The notes beneath the pieces are model-generated. The model was not told where the DNA came from. It made no database searches and saw only the letters and a program-made list of their open reading frames with translations. Made by a program: the position numbers and the translations under genes. From contig LR778114.1 of the NCBI GenBank assembly GCA_902809825.1, positions 124,001 to 188,000 of the forward strand: 64,000 bases of DNA, in the 5' to 3' direction. Positions within the stretch are counted from its first letter, which is position 1, and each line of letters starts with the position of its first letter. This stretch comes from Candidatus Hydrogenisulfobacillus filiaventi. Lineage in GTDB: Bacteria > Bacillota > Sulfobacillia > Sulfobacillales > R501. Positions 9,371 to 18,401 of the stretch are shown in pieces.

Positions 9371-10364
9371 AGTCGCCCCACACCCCATAGGTCGCCCAGC
9401 CGCCGCCGGGCAGGGGCAGAACCCCGCCCCAGGCGCGCACGCCGGGGCTTAGGCCGCCCTGGCCGTATCCCCAGCCTCCACCGTACCCCCACCCGTCGCC
9501 GTAGCCGTAGGCGGGGGCCTGTTCCTCCACCGTCATGGTGTTGGGGGCGGAAGGGCTGTAGTAGGCGGCGGCCCGGGGCCGGCCGCCGGGCCCCAGCAGC
9601 ACGCTGGCCGCCAGGTCGGCCACCGGCAGACGGCTGAGCGGCACGCCGTCGACCTCTACCCCGGTGAAGGCCGTCTGCCCGAAGGGGGCGAGCGGGACCA
9701 GGTGCCCGTTGCGGGTGATGGCCTCGGTAATGACGTCGGCCGAACTCTCCACCTTGCGGGCGGCGGCCGGGGTGAGGGTCACCACCTGGTCCACCCAGGG
9801 GGCGGAGCGTTCGGGCGAGGTCAGCGTCAGCCGCCAGCGGCCGTCGCCCAGGGGAGTGATGGCGGCGGTGAGGCGGGTGCCGGCGGGGACCACTGTGCCC
9901 AGGTGGGCCGCCGCCGGCAGCTGTTCCCAGAAAGCCCGGGTGACGGGCTGGCCCAGGCGATTGGCGGTGGTAACCGTGCCGACCTGAATCAGCTGGCGGC
10001 TCTGCGCCCCGCCCAGCCCCACCCAGTCGCCCACCGACTGGCCGGGGAAGGCCCCGCCCTGCCAGGCCGGGGCGGTATAGGTGGCCCGGACCGCCTTGGC
10101 GAGGATGCCGGTGGTGGTAAGCCCGGTCCAGTTGGACGACCCCGAGGTCGGGATCTGGAGGTTGCCGGTGCCGGCTGCGGCCAGGAGGGTGGGGCTGCCG
10201 GGGTAGGCAACCAGCTTGGCCAGGGCCGCCGGCGATTCGGCCGGGGCCGGGGGGGCCGCGGCAGCCCCGGGAGCGTGCAGGTGGAGGCCCCAGACGCCCG
10301 CGCCCAGGATGCCCAGGCCTAGGAGCGCCATGCCGCTCCGGGCCCATGTCCGTCCGTGCTGCAT
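9369..10364 (-). CDS. Secreted peptidase G1 (eqolisin-like glutamic peptidase)
   Basis: A 331-residue protein with an N-terminal hydrophobic segment (about residues 11-30), indicating export. The mature part matches the layout of the glutamic peptidases (family G1): SNWTGL (residues 77-82), then GDWVGLGG, LIQVGT with Gln127, FWEQLP (145-150), and ADVITEAI with Glu214. In eqolisins one Gln and one Glu form the catalytic dyad, and Gln127 and Glu214 sit in the matching places. Known members work at acidic pH. The start is the ATG at 10364, behind GAGGGGAGGA; an upstream in-frame ATG at 10403 lacks a site. A Gly/Tyr-rich patch lies near the C terminus. The family call is from motif memory and needs an HMM check. 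Confidence 0.7.
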   Translation of the reverse strand: MQHGRTWARSGMALLGLGILGAGVWGLHLHAPGAAAAPPAPAESPAALAKLVAYPGSPTLLAAAGTGNLQIPTSGSSNWTGLTTTGILAKAVRATYTAPAWQGGAFPGQSVGDWVGLGGAQSRQLIQVGTVTTANRLGQPVTRAFWEQLPAAAHLGTVVPAGTRLTAAITPLGDGRWRLTLTSPERSAPWVDQVVTLTPAAARKVESSADVITEAITRNGHLVPLAPFGQTAFTGVEVDGVPLSRLPVADLAASVLLGPGGRPRAAAYYSPSAPNTMTVEEQAPAYGYGDGWGYGGGWGYGQGGLSPGVRAWGGVLPLPGGGWATYGVWGD

Positions 10365-10445
10365 ACCGATTCCTCCCCTCGTTGCTCCCGGTATACCCCC
10401 CATTCATTGCAAATTTGTTTCACACGGTGCCCGGCCGGGCGGACC

Positions 10446-11747
10446 CTAGGCCAGGAGGGCCGACCAGCCCCAGAGCCCCAGGAGGGTCACCAACAGTACG
10501 GGCACGGTCAGGGTGAGGCCGATGCGGATGTAGTAACCCCAGCCAATGCGGATGCCCCGCCGGTCCAGCACGTGCAGCCACAGCAGGGTGGCCAGGGAGC
10601 CGATGGGGGTGATCTTGGGCCCCAGGTCGCAGCCGATGATGTTGGCATAGGCCATGGGCAAGTGGAGGCCGGCGGCCACGGGGGCGTCATGGATGGCGAG
10701 AGCGTCGATCATCACCGTGGGCATGTTGTTCATGATGGAGGACAGCCCGGCGGCGAGGAAGCCGGTGCCCACGATGCCGGCGCCGTGGCCGTAGCGGCCG
10801 CAGTCCGCCAGGATGCGGCCCAGCAGGTGGGTGAGGCCCACGTTGCGGAGGCCGAACACCACCACGTACATGCCGATGGAGAACACCACGATTTTCCAGG
10901 GGGCCTCCCGGATGAGGCGGCGGACGGGGATGGCGGGGCTGCGCCGTGCCAGCAGCAGCAGGGCCACGGCCGCGCTGCCGGCGAAGACCGACACCGGCCA
11001 GCCTAAAAACTGGCTGGCGAAGTAGCCGGCCAGCAGCAGGCCCAGCACCGCCCAAGCGGCCCGGAACACGCGGCGATCCCGGATGGCCCGGCGGGGGTCC
11101 GGAAGCTCCGTCACGTCGACGGTCCGGGGCAGGGCGGCGCGGTAGAGGAGATACAGGGCGCCCAGGCTGGCCGCCAGGGAGACCAGGTCCACCGGCACCA
11201 TCCGCAGGGCGTAAGAGGCGAAGCCCAGGTGGAAGAAATCGGCGGAGACGATGTTGACCAGGTTGGAGACCACCAGGGGCAGGGAGGTGGTGTCGGCGAT
11301 GAAGCCGCCGGCCATGATGAGCGCCAGGGTGGCCTTGGGGTCCAGTTTCAGGGCCCGTGTCTGTTCATAGACGATGGGGGTGAGGATGAGGGCGGCCCCG
11401 TCGTTGGCGAAGAACATGGCCACCAGCGCGCCCAGCAGGCCCAGCAGCAGGAAGAGGCGCAGCCCCTGTCCCCCGGAACGGCGGGCCATGTGCAGGGCGG
11501 CCCATTCAAAGAACCCGGCCGCATCCAGCACCAGCGAGATAAGGATGAGGGCGACAAAGGTCAGGGTGGCGTCCCAGACCAGCTTCACCACCGTGACCAC
11601 GTTGGCCGGGGTCACGATGCCGAGCGCCAGGGCCAGAAGGCCGCCGGCGGCGGCTGTCCAGCCGATGGACAGGCCCCGCGGCTGGGTGATGATGAGCACC
11701 AGGACGGCCAGAAACAGGCTCACGGCTTCCCAAAGCGCCGGGTGCAT
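10446..11747 (-). CDS. arsB: Arsenite efflux permease ArsB
   Basis: A 433-residue polytopic permease of the ArsB/NhaD (ion transporter) superfamily with about 11-12 hydrophobic helices. Signature stretches are MFFANDGAALILTPIV, SLPLVVSNLVNIVSADFF, SSIMNNMPTVM and GCDLGPKITPIGSLATLLW; the last is characteristic of ArsB rather than of sodium antiporters. It exports As(III)/Sb(III) across the cytoplasmic membrane. It lies downstream of arsR on the same strand, with a 114-base gap, and is presumably induced with it. No arsA or arsC is visible in the window. Confidence 0.9.
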   Translation of the reverse strand: MHPALWEAVSLFLAVLVLIITQPRGLSIGWTAAAGGLLALALGIVTPANVVTVVKLVWDATLTFVALILISLVLDAAGFFEWAALHMARRSGGQGLRLFLLLGLLGALVAMFFANDGAALILTPIVYEQTRALKLDPKATLALIMAGGFIADTTSLPLVVSNLVNIVSADFFHLGFASYALRMVPVDLVSLAASLGALYLLYRAALPRTVDVTELPDPRRAIRDRRVFRAAWAVLGLLLAGYFASQFLGWPVSVFAGSAAVALLLLARRSPAIPVRRLIREAPWKIVVFSIGMYVVVFGLRNVGLTHLLGRILADCGRYGHGAGIVGTGFLAAGLSSIMNNMPTVMIDALAIHDAPVAAGLHLPMAYANIIGCDLGPKITPIGSLATLLWLHVLDRRGIRIGWGYYIRIGLTLTVPVLLVTLLGLWGWSALLA

Positions 11748-11861
11748 CCAGCGGTCACATCCCTGCCTGGTTAAGATGGCTGGCCCGCCCGAACGGCACG
11801 CAGGCAGGCAGGCCGTCCCGGCGGCCTGCCAGACGCGAGCAGCCCCTGCCGGCTGCGGGGG

Positions 11862-12242
11862 TTACGGGGTGGGGGGCAGCGGGAACCGCGCCGGCGCCGC
11901 CCCGGTACCCGGTGACAGCGTACAGCTGCTGGCCACCCGGTGGGTCTTGAGCCAGGCGACTTCCTCCGCTGGGGCCTCGAGGTGTTCCAGCACAGGGAGC
12001 GCCAGGGGCGGGGGGTCGGACGGCAGGCGGTAATAGGTCCAGTAGCGGTGACGGCGCTCCTCCACCAGCCCGGCCGCCCGCAGCTTGCGGAGATGCTGGG
12101 ACACGGCGGGCTGACTGACGGGCAGCAGGCGGGTGAGTTCACAGACGCAGGCCTCCCGCACCCGCAACAGGGCCAGGATGTGGAGCCGGACGGGATCCCC
12201 CAGCGCCCGGAAGAGGTCCGCTTCCCGCCGGAACACGTCCAT
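11862..12242 (-). CDS. arsR: ArsR-family arsenite-responsive repressor
   Basis: A winged-helix repressor of about 126 residues. The core LFRALGDPVRLHILALL leads into ACVCELTRLL, where Cys32 and Cys34 correspond to the As(III)-binding CVC motif of ArsR, followed by the recognition helix VSQPAVSQHLRKLR. The start is uncertain. An in-frame GTG at 12260 overlaps the -10 element and is unlikely. ATG 12242, or GTG 12236 behind GAGGTG, fit better. The short or leaderless transcript implied by the promoter is unusual. It should repress itself and arsB. Confidence 0.88.
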   Translation of the reverse strand: MDVFRREADLFRALGDPVRLHILALLRVREACVCELTRLLPVSQPAVSQHLRKLRAAGLVEERRHRYWTYYRLPSDPPPLALPVLEHLEAPAEEVAWLKTHRVASSCTLSPGTGAAPARFPLPPTP

Positions 12243-12259
12243 CACCTCATCACGATACA

Positions 12260-12288
12260 CTTATAAATGCCCGGCCGCGAGGTGTCAA
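12260..12288 (-). promoter_or_regulatory. arsR-arsB promoter
   Basis: On the minus strand TTGACA (12283-12288) and TATAAG (12260-12265) are separated by exactly 17 bases. This near-consensus housekeeping promoter predicts transcription starting about 12253, only some ten bases before the likely arsR start codon. Confidence 0.8.
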
Positions 12289-12325
12289 CCGCCCCGAGGC
12301 GGGTGGCGGGACCGGTTGCACGGGC

Positions 12326-12368
12326 GGGGCCCGGGCACCGCCTGCCGGAGGCGGGCACCCCGGGCCCC
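12326..12368 (-). terminator. Strong hairpin downstream of the propeller protein gene
   Basis: GGGGCCCGGG (12326-12335) pairs perfectly with CCCGGGCCCC (12359-12368), with a further CGCCT/AGGCG stem inside. It lies just past the stop of the 12389-14329 gene and before the arsR promoter. There is no clear U-tract. Confidence 0.55.
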
Positions 12369-12388
12369 GGGCGGTGTGGCGGCAGGCG

Positions 12389-14329
12389 TCAACTGCCGGC
12401 CGGGACCGCGAGATGGGGGTCGATGCGGGTGAGGGGCACCGCCTGGATCCAATCGTAGGAGTTGTCCAGGTACATGGTGCCGCCCACGATGACCGGGTTG
12501 ACAATCCCAAAACGGCCGCCCGGGGTATAGCTGCCCAGCAGCTGGCCGTTGGCGGGGTTGAGGGCATAGAGGGTGGAGCCGGCAGCCGACCACAGCACGC
12601 CGTCGGCGTAGGCGGGGCTGCCGCGTCCGGCCCCGGCCGGGCCGGCGTTGGGGTAATGGAAGGTCCACAGCACCTGCCCGGTTTGCTCATTGAGCGCATA
12701 TAAGGTGGACGTGACGGGGCTGCCCACATAGACCACGCCCCCGTGAATCATGGCCACCCCGGCCTTGTAGGCCGGCACCGCCGGTCCCCGGCCCAGTTTG
12801 GTCGCCCACAGCATGCGGCCGGTGGCGGCGTTGAGGGCGTAGATGGCCAGGTTGACGGTGTGGTCGGCCGGGTCGAAGCCGATCACCGAGTCCTGGATCA
12901 CGATCCCCCGGCCGGGGTCCACGGCCGGGCTGTTGTCCCCCATGCCGGTGTTAAAGATGGGCAGGGTGGTGGCCTGGGTCCACAGCACCTTGCCGGTGCG
13001 GGCGTCGACCGCCACCACATGGTTGGCGTCGCTGGTCCCGACGATGATCTCGGTCTGACCGGTGGCGGGGTTGGTCCACAGGTTGGGGGAGGACATGCTG
13101 TCGAAGCCGCCCAGATAGGTCTTCCAGCGCAGCTGGCCGGTGCGGGCGTCGAACGCCCACAGGTTGCCGCCCCCGGTGGGGACGTAGAGGGTCCCGTCCC
13201 ATGCCAGCGGGGTGGGCATGGCGTTGCCGTGGAAGTCGTGCCGCCACACCAGGCGGCCGGTGTGGGCGTTGTAGGCGTAGACGGCGGCGTAGCCGAGTCC
13301 CCGCACCAGCGGCTGTTTGCCCTGGGAGAGGAAGAACTTCAGCACCTGGGAGAAGGGAAACCCCGTGTCGCCGGCGGTGACGAACACCAGCCCGTCCGCC
13401 ACCACTGGGTTGCCCATGAGGGCATTGACCGTCGGCCCCGCCTCCCATAGCAGGCGGCCGTTCCGGGCGTCCACCGCATAGAGGTGGCCATCGTCCGATT
13501 CGGCGTAAATCACCCCGTTGACGGCGGTGACTCCCACGGCGTTGCCGATGGTCTGGGTCATCTTGACCGGCGCCCCGCGCGCCCCCAGCTGGGTGAGGTC
13601 CGGGAAGGGCGCGGACAGGGGCACGGCGTCCGCCTCCGGCAGCCGCCAGGTGACGCCGTTCCGTTCCCAGGCGGGCGCGCTGGCGGGCACCGCAAACACC
13701 GCGTTGTGTTCGGGGTTGCCGACATAGCCGTCCCAGGCGGCGGGGAAGCCGGGCCGGCGGGCGGCCTGCGGCCAGGGCGGCGCCACGCGGGCAGCGACTG
13801 CCTCCAGAGTCGCCCGCCGGCTGTTGCCGCCGACGCGGATGACGGTATACCCCTGGTTGCGCAGGGCTTGCGCCACCCCCTGCCCGATGGCGGCAGGACC
13901 GCCCACCAGGTAAACGGTGGGTTTGCCGGCGGGGGGCTGGACGGGCTGGACATGATTGGAGACCCGGGGCACGGTCAAGGCGGTCAGGGCCGCCTGGGTA
14001 GCGGTGCCGAGCGTGTCCACCCCGGCTGCCAGCAGGACCGGGCCTCCCACCCGCATCGCCAGGGCCTGGGCTGCGGCCAGGTCGGCATAATGGCCGGGCA
14101 GGCCGGAGCTGATCACCACGGCGGGGGCGCCGCTGGGATAGAGGCGCTCGGCCATCGCGGCTACGGTGGCCGCCTGGCCGGCCGACCCGGAAGGGGCCGG
14201 CGCAGCGTGTACAGCGGTGAGGGTCAGGGCGGCCAGGCCCGCCCCGCCCAGGAGGGCCGCCCGGCCCCGGCGGGGGCGGGGCTGGAGCTTGGGCTTCCAG
14301 AACCGTTTCCAGGAATGCAGGGGATGCAT
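12389..14329 (-). CDS. Exported PQQ-type beta-propeller protein with CWB2-like N-terminal domain
   Basis: A 646-residue exported protein. After a basic N terminus and one hydrophobic segment (AALLGGAGLAALTLTAVHA) comes a region resembling cell-wall-binding repeat 2: AVVISSGLPGHYADLAAAQA, then PTVYLVGGPAAIGQGVAQAL. From about residue 255 there are repeated propeller blades with the pattern YAVDARNGRLLW, YAYNAHTGRLVW, WAFDARTGQLRW, VAVDARTGKVLW, YALNEQTGQVLW. No catalytic PQQ-dehydrogenase residues stand out, so it may be a structural or binding surface protein. The start is the ATG at 14329, behind GGGAG; the in-frame GTG nine bases upstream has no spacing for a site. Confidence 0.78.
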   Translation of the reverse strand: MHPLHSWKRFWKPKLQPRPRRGRAALLGGAGLAALTLTAVHAAPAPSGSAGQAATVAAMAERLYPSGAPAVVISSGLPGHYADLAAAQALAMRVGGPVLLAAGVDTLGTATQAALTALTVPRVSNHVQPVQPPAGKPTVYLVGGPAAIGQGVAQALRNQGYTVIRVGGNSRRATLEAVAARVAPPWPQAARRPGFPAAWDGYVGNPEHNAVFAVPASAPAWERNGVTWRLPEADAVPLSAPFPDLTQLGARGAPVKMTQTIGNAVGVTAVNGVIYAESDDGHLYAVDARNGRLLWEAGPTVNALMGNPVVADGLVFVTAGDTGFPFSQVLKFFLSQGKQPLVRGLGYAAVYAYNAHTGRLVWRHDFHGNAMPTPLAWDGTLYVPTGGGNLWAFDARTGQLRWKTYLGGFDSMSSPNLWTNPATGQTEIIVGTSDANHVVAVDARTGKVLWTQATTLPIFNTGMGDNSPAVDPGRGIVIQDSVIGFDPADHTVNLAIYALNAATGRMLWATKLGRGPAVPAYKAGVAMIHGGVVYVGSPVTSTLYALNEQTGQVLWTFHYPNAGPAGAGRGSPAYADGVLWSAAGSTLYALNPANGQLLGSYTPGGRFGIVNPVIVGGTMYLDNSYDWIQAVPLTRIDPHLAVPAGS

Positions 14330-14611
14330 GCGGGTCACTCCCTATCACGTGGGGTGGCGGTGTGTCTTTCCGGACCGCCATGGCGGCGCCGGGACCACGC
14401 TTCCGGCCGCAGCCTACCCCGGGCGCCTTCTCACGCGCCAGTCATCCACGCTTCTGAAAACGGGCTAAGAAGGGGGGCCTCCCGGCAGCAGGGGAGGGGC
14501 TGGAAGGCCGGAAGGCGTGCGGCTCCTGGACGGCGTCCCGGGCCTAGGGGCGTCGCTGGCCGGGGGTGGGGTGGTTTCCGCGGGCCGGAGGGCCTCCGGG
14601 ATCCCGCCTTC

Positions 14612-15571
14612 CTAGCGGGGCAGCAGGCGGCAGTTGCGAGCCCATTCCACGGTTTCGGACCGGCTGTGGGTGCCGGCCTTGCGCATAATCTTGCCGGCGT
14701 GGGCCCGTACGGTGCCGGGGGAAAGGTGCAGGCGGCGGGCGATGGCCCGGTAGCTGAGCCCGGTGGCTAGCCACTGCAATACCTCCAGCTCCCGGGGGGT
14801 GAGGGGGCAGGACGTGGCGGTGCCGGCCCGTACCAGGCCGGCCAGCAGCTGCCCGAGCTCCCGGCAGCGGCCGGGGTCCGCCCGGCCGGCGCAGACCTCC
14901 GCCAGCCCCGCCCCCAGACGGGGATAGGCGTCCACCGTGGCGGCGGGGAGCCCGCTCTCCGCCAACAGCTGGCCGACCACCGTCTCCCAGGCGGCCCGGA
15001 CGGCCTGCTGCCGCTGGCGGAAATGCTGTTGCAGGGCGGCCTGGGTCCGGATGGTCGCCCCCCAGATCCAAGTCCCGGCCAGGGCCAGGCCTACCCCGGC
15101 CAGCCAGGCGGGATGGGCAAACAGGTGTCCGCTGGCGGCGGCCACTCCCAGGCGAAGGGCCAGCGCCGCCAGCCCGGCCGCCGCTACCCGCCGCCAGGGC
15201 CAGGGGCGCGGGACCAGGGCCGACTCGATGGCCACCACTGCGAACAGCAGGAGGGCCGGGACGGCGAAGTTATGCAGGTACCCCACCAGAAGGGCTGCCG
15301 CATAGCCGACGTCCCGGTAAAGGGCCGCCTGGGGCAGCACCGGCCGTCGCCCCGTCCAGGCTACCTCCAATAGCCCGATCCCGGCCAGAAGGACGGCCCA
15401 GGCCGCGGTGCGGGGATCGGCCAGCGCGACCAGGACGGCGCCGCCCGGCATCCCGAGGCGAATGAGCGCCGGCAACGGCAGCCCGGGCGGCCCTCCCTCC
15501 CCGGACGCGGAGGATTCGCCGGCCGGGGCCGGTGACCGTGAAACGCTCCCGGGCAGGCGTGCCAGGAACAT
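14612..15571 (-). CDS. Membrane-associated LuxR-type transcriptional regulator
   Basis: A 319-residue protein with several hydrophobic helices in its N-terminal half (about residues 35-175) and a C-terminal LuxR/NarL HTH: CPLTPRELEVLQWLATGL, then SYRAIARRLHLSPGTVRAHAGKIMRKAG. No receiver domain or known ligand domain is visible. The membrane part may sense an envelope or small-molecule signal directly (one-component system). It is divergent from the universal stress protein gene, a possible target. Start ATG 15571 has AAAGGCGG a little far upstream. Confidence 0.75.
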   Translation of the reverse strand: MFLARLPGSVSRSPAPAGESSASGEGGPPGLPLPALIRLGMPGGAVLVALADPRTAAWAVLLAGIGLLEVAWTGRRPVLPQAALYRDVGYAAALLVGYLHNFAVPALLLFAVVAIESALVPRPWPWRRVAAAGLAALALRLGVAAASGHLFAHPAWLAGVGLALAGTWIWGATIRTQAALQQHFRQRQQAVRAAWETVVGQLLAESGLPAATVDAYPRLGAGLAEVCAGRADPGRCRELGQLLAGLVRAGTATSCPLTPRELEVLQWLATGLSYRAIARRLHLSPGTVRAHAGKIMRKAGTHSRSETVEWARNCRLLPR

Positions 15572-15789
15572 GGGGTCATCGCCGCCTTTCGTGAAGCAGC
15601 TCTCCTCCTATTTAACTAGTCCTTGCGTGGTCAGGGAAACCTGGCATGGCCTGGCGGCGGGCTCCTGCCGGAGCCAGCCTGCGGGGAAGCAGGCCACGCA
15701 CGCCGCGGTGGGGCTATGATGAGCCCAAAGGCCGGCAGGTAACCCAAAGGCGGCGTGGACCCGGCCGGCTGGGGGAGGGTAAGGACGCC

Positions 15790-16701
15790 ATGGCGGTGGA
15801 TGTTTGGGTGGGGGTGGACGGGTCGCAACCCGCCACCGAGGCGGTGCGGGTGGCGGCGACGGTGGCCCGGGCCCTGGGATGGGGCCTCACGGTGGCAGCG
15901 GTGGATGTGACAGCCGGCGGGTATGGGCCCTACGGAATCACGACGGAGCATCTGGACCGGCAGATGCAGGCGGTGCTGGCGGAGGCACTGGCCCAGGCGC
16001 GGACGGTGGCCGAAGCCGAGGGGACGGCGGCCGCGACCCGGGTGCTCAAGGCCGACGCCCCCGCGGGGCTGTGGGACCGGGCAGCAGCCGGGCCGGCCTT
16101 GTGTGCAGCAGCCGGGGCGGCGCAGGCGGCCCTGCTGGTGGTGGGGAGCGGCGGACACGGCCTAGCGGCCACCGTGCTGCTGGGCAGTGTGAGCGACTAC
16201 CTGGCCAACCGTTGCCCGATCGACCTGCTAGTGGTCCGCCCCGGCAGCCGGCCGCGGGCGCCGGTGCTGGCGGGGACCGACGGCTCCCCGGCGGGGATGC
16301 GGGCGGTGCGGCGGGCGGCCGTCCTGGCCCGGGCGCTGGGCCAGCCGCTGGTGATCGCCACCATCTCGGAGCCCTCCCGCACGGAAGAGGTGCTGCGCCG
16401 GGCCCAGCCCGACCTCGGGAGGACCGTGGACGACCTGTTGCGCCGGGACCGGGCGGCAATCCTGGAGGCGGCGCAGGCGGCTGCAGCGGAGGCCGGGGCA
16501 CCGGTGGTCTCGGTCCGGGAAGCGGTGGGTCCGGCAGCGCCGGCGCTGGTGGAGCTGGCGCAGAATGCCGAGTGCGGTTGGCTGGTGGTCGGCAGCCACG
16601 GGCACAGCGGCTGGACCAGCCACGTGCTGCTGGGGAGCGTGAGCGACCGTCTGCTCCACCTGAGTCCGCTCCCGGTCTGGATCGTGCGGGAAGGCGCCTG
16701 A
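15790..16701 (+). CDS. Tandem universal stress protein (two UspA domains)
   Basis: A 303-residue protein with two UspA folds. Domain 1 is residues 1-150 (VWVGVDGSQPATEAVRVA; VVGSGGHGLAATVLLGSVSD) and domain 2 residues 155-303 (VLAGTDGSPAGMRAVRRA; VVGSHGHSGWTSHVLLGSVSD). Both have the ATP-binding G-x2-G-x9-G-S/T motif. It is cytosolic. The chosen ATG at 15790 follows GGGGGAGGGTAAGGA and starts directly at the first beta strand. Stress or energy-state signalling is expected; the partner is unknown. Confidence 0.88.
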   Translation: MAVDVWVGVDGSQPATEAVRVAATVARALGWGLTVAAVDVTAGGYGPYGITTEHLDRQMQAVLAEALAQARTVAEAEGTAAATRVLKADAPAGLWDRAAAGPALCAAAGAAQAALLVVGSGGHGLAATVLLGSVSDYLANRCPIDLLVVRPGSRPRAPVLAGTDGSPAGMRAVRRAAVLARALGQPLVIATISEPSRTEEVLRRAQPDLGRTVDDLLRRDRAAILEAAQAAAAEAGAPVVSVREAVGPAAPALVELAQNAECGWLVVGSHGHSGWTSHVLLGSVSDRLLHLSPLPVWIVREGA

Positions 16702-16880
16702 GGGGGGATCCGGGCCGGGGAGCGCTGCCCGGCGGGTCTGCCGCCGGTGGGGGGGATGGGGGCCGCCCCGCACCCCCTAGTCCGGCCCCGGCGGCCCGGC
16801 CCGGCAATGGTTTCGTCACACCCGGGGACGATACTGGAGCCGGTGGCAGCGATTTCCGGGAGCCGGAGGGGAGGGTGGCG

Positions 16881-17729
16881 ATGGAGTGGCGGCGGGTTTG
16901 GGGGATGGGCCTGCTGGGGCTGACGGCGGCGGTCCTTGCCGGCGGCCGCCGGCCGCCGGGGCCGGTGGCGGCGTTCCGCAGCCGGGCCGAGATGGCAGTC
17001 CCGGCGGGGGCGCTCCCCTCCCGTCGGGTGTGGATCATCGCAGCGTCGGCGTTGGACCGGATTGCCGGCAATCCCGCGGTGCGGCAGGTGCTGGATCACC
17101 CGTCGACCTGGGTGAGTGTTCCGGTGCACGGCCAGGGCCTGCCGCAAGGCTGGCGGGTGACCCCCTTTGTGCACTTCGCCAGCGAGGCCGCGCTGGCCCG
17201 GGCGGTGCGCACCGGCCGGCTGCCGCCGGGCATCCGTGGGCTCGGGTATGACAACGAGCGCTGGCCGTTAACCCCGGCCCGGGAACAGCGGAATCCGGCC
17301 CGTTATGTGGCGCGAGCGGCGGCGCTGGCGCACCGGCACAGGTGGGCCTATCTGCAGCTGGGCAACCTGCCGGTGGATGGCAGCCGGGTCGGCGGCGCGC
17401 GCTGGGCGCAGGTCATCGATCTGCAGGTGCAAAGTGCAGAACGGGACCCGGCCCGCTATGCGGCCCTGGTCCGGCGGTGGACCGCAGCCGCCCGCCGGCG
17501 GAACCCGCAGGTGCAGGTGGTAGCCGGGCTTAGCACCAATCCGCCACCGGGCACCCCGGTAACCCTGGCCGAACTGGAGGCCGACGTCCGGGCCTCGGAG
17601 CGGGTGGTGAACGGCTACTGGTTGAACCTCCCGGAGCCGGGCCGGGCCTGCCCGCGTTGTGGGCCGCCGGACCCGGCGCTGGTTGTCCGCCTGCTGGCGT
17701 GGTGGGCGGCGGGGCAGCCTCCGCGCTAA
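16881..17729 (+). CDS. Secreted protein of unknown function
   Basis: A 282-residue protein with an N-terminal hydrophobic stretch (GMGLLGLTAAVLAGG), suggesting export. The rest is soluble. RRVWIIAASALDRIA, FVHFASEAALARAV and the long acidic/aromatic stretch GIRGLGYDNERWPLTPAREQ suggest an alpha/beta barrel-like fold, but I do not recognise the family. Two cysteines (CPRCGPPD) sit near the C terminus. The ATG at 16881 has GGAGGGGAGGG upstream. It follows the stress protein gene by about 180 bases and may be a separate unit. Confidence 0.6.
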   Translation: MEWRRVWGMGLLGLTAAVLAGGRRPPGPVAAFRSRAEMAVPAGALPSRRVWIIAASALDRIAGNPAVRQVLDHPSTWVSVPVHGQGLPQGWRVTPFVHFASEAALARAVRTGRLPPGIRGLGYDNERWPLTPAREQRNPARYVARAAALAHRHRWAYLQLGNLPVDGSRVGGARWAQVIDLQVQSAERDPARYAALVRRWTAAARRRNPQVQVVAGLSTNPPPGTPVTLAELEADVRASERVVNGYWLNLPEPGRACPRCGPPDPALVVRLLAWWAAGQPPR

Positions 17730-17807
17730 GGCCCCCGGCCGTTGCAGCGGCCCGCTGACGGCTCCGGTACGGCGGCTGCAAGGGCCGCCGCGGGGGCGGG
17801 CAGCCGG

Positions 17808-18227
17808 CTACCGGGGCTGCGGGTTCGGCGCCTCCGGCCCCTCCAGGGTGAAGGCGAGCGGGGAACGCGCTGCGGCCGGGCCCCGCACCACGGCGCAGGC
17901 GGCCACCCCGGCTGCGTGGTCGGCGAAGAGCCCGGAGCCCAGGTCCAGCAGGGCCCGGACCCGGGGGTCGCTCAGGGTATAGTAAACATAGCGCCCTTGC
18001 GGCACGGTGCGCACAAAGCCGCAACTGCGCAGACAGGCCAGATGGTTGGAGAGATGCCCTTGCCCGATCCCGAGGCGCTCCACCAGCTGGCTGACGTTGA
18101 GCGGACCGGCCGACGCGAGTTCCTTCAGGACCCGGAGCCGGATGGGGTGGCCGAGGCCGCGCCAGAAGGCGGCAAAGAGCTCCTCGTACCCGGGGCCCTG
18201 CGCCGTGGTATCGCCGGAGCGGTTCAT
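17808..18227 (-). CDS. ArsR-family metal sensor, CmtR-type
   Basis: A 139-residue winged-helix repressor. The core is FWRGLGHPIRLRVLKELASA and VSQLVERLGIGQGHLSNHLACL. The cysteines Cys65 and Cys69 (ACLRSCGFV) and Cys111 closely match the spacing of the Cd/Pb-binding Cys57-Cys61-Cys102 triad of Mycobacterium CmtR. A soft thiophilic metal is therefore the likely inducer, and Hg(II) is plausible because the divergent gene is mercuric reductase. ATG 18227 follows GGAGGG; an upstream in-frame start at 18272 has no site. It presumably binds the palindromic DNA at 18289-18339. Confidence 0.85.
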   Translation of the reverse strand: MNRSGDTTAQGPGYEELFAAFWRGLGHPIRLRVLKELASAGPLNVSQLVERLGIGQGHLSNHLACLRSCGFVRTVPQGRYVYYTLSDPRVRALLDLGSGLFADHAAGVAACAVVRGPAAARSPLAFTLEGPEAPNPQPR

Positions 18228-18288
18228 GGGCTGTCCCTCCTTCCCGCCGCGCCTCCCCCTGCCCTCGGGCAAGGTGCCGGCTTCATCA

Positions 18289-18339
18289 TATCACAGTATT
18301 CTGCTATTAAATCGGCGTTCATACAACAATATTGTGATA
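18289..18339. promoter_or_regulatory. mer operator: inverted repeat between sensor and merA
   Basis: TATCACAGTATT (18289-18300) and AATATTGTGATA (18328-18339) are inverted arms with one mismatch. The right arm also lies in a local palindrome around ACAATATTGT (18325-18335). A TATAAG hexamer overlaps its end at 18338-18343. AT-rich palindromes of this sort are typical ArsR-family operators, so the CmtR-like protein probably controls both directions here. Confidence 0.65.
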
Positions 18340-18401
18340 TAAGAATATGGAGATGGTTAAGGATCGGGGCCGTTGCGGCGGTCCGGAAAGCGGGGTGCGG
18401 G

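Noticed and set aside
12951-14381. Minus-strand open frame overlapping the propeller protein
   Set aside because: It lacks any motif, while the other frame has clear propeller blades and a signal peptide.
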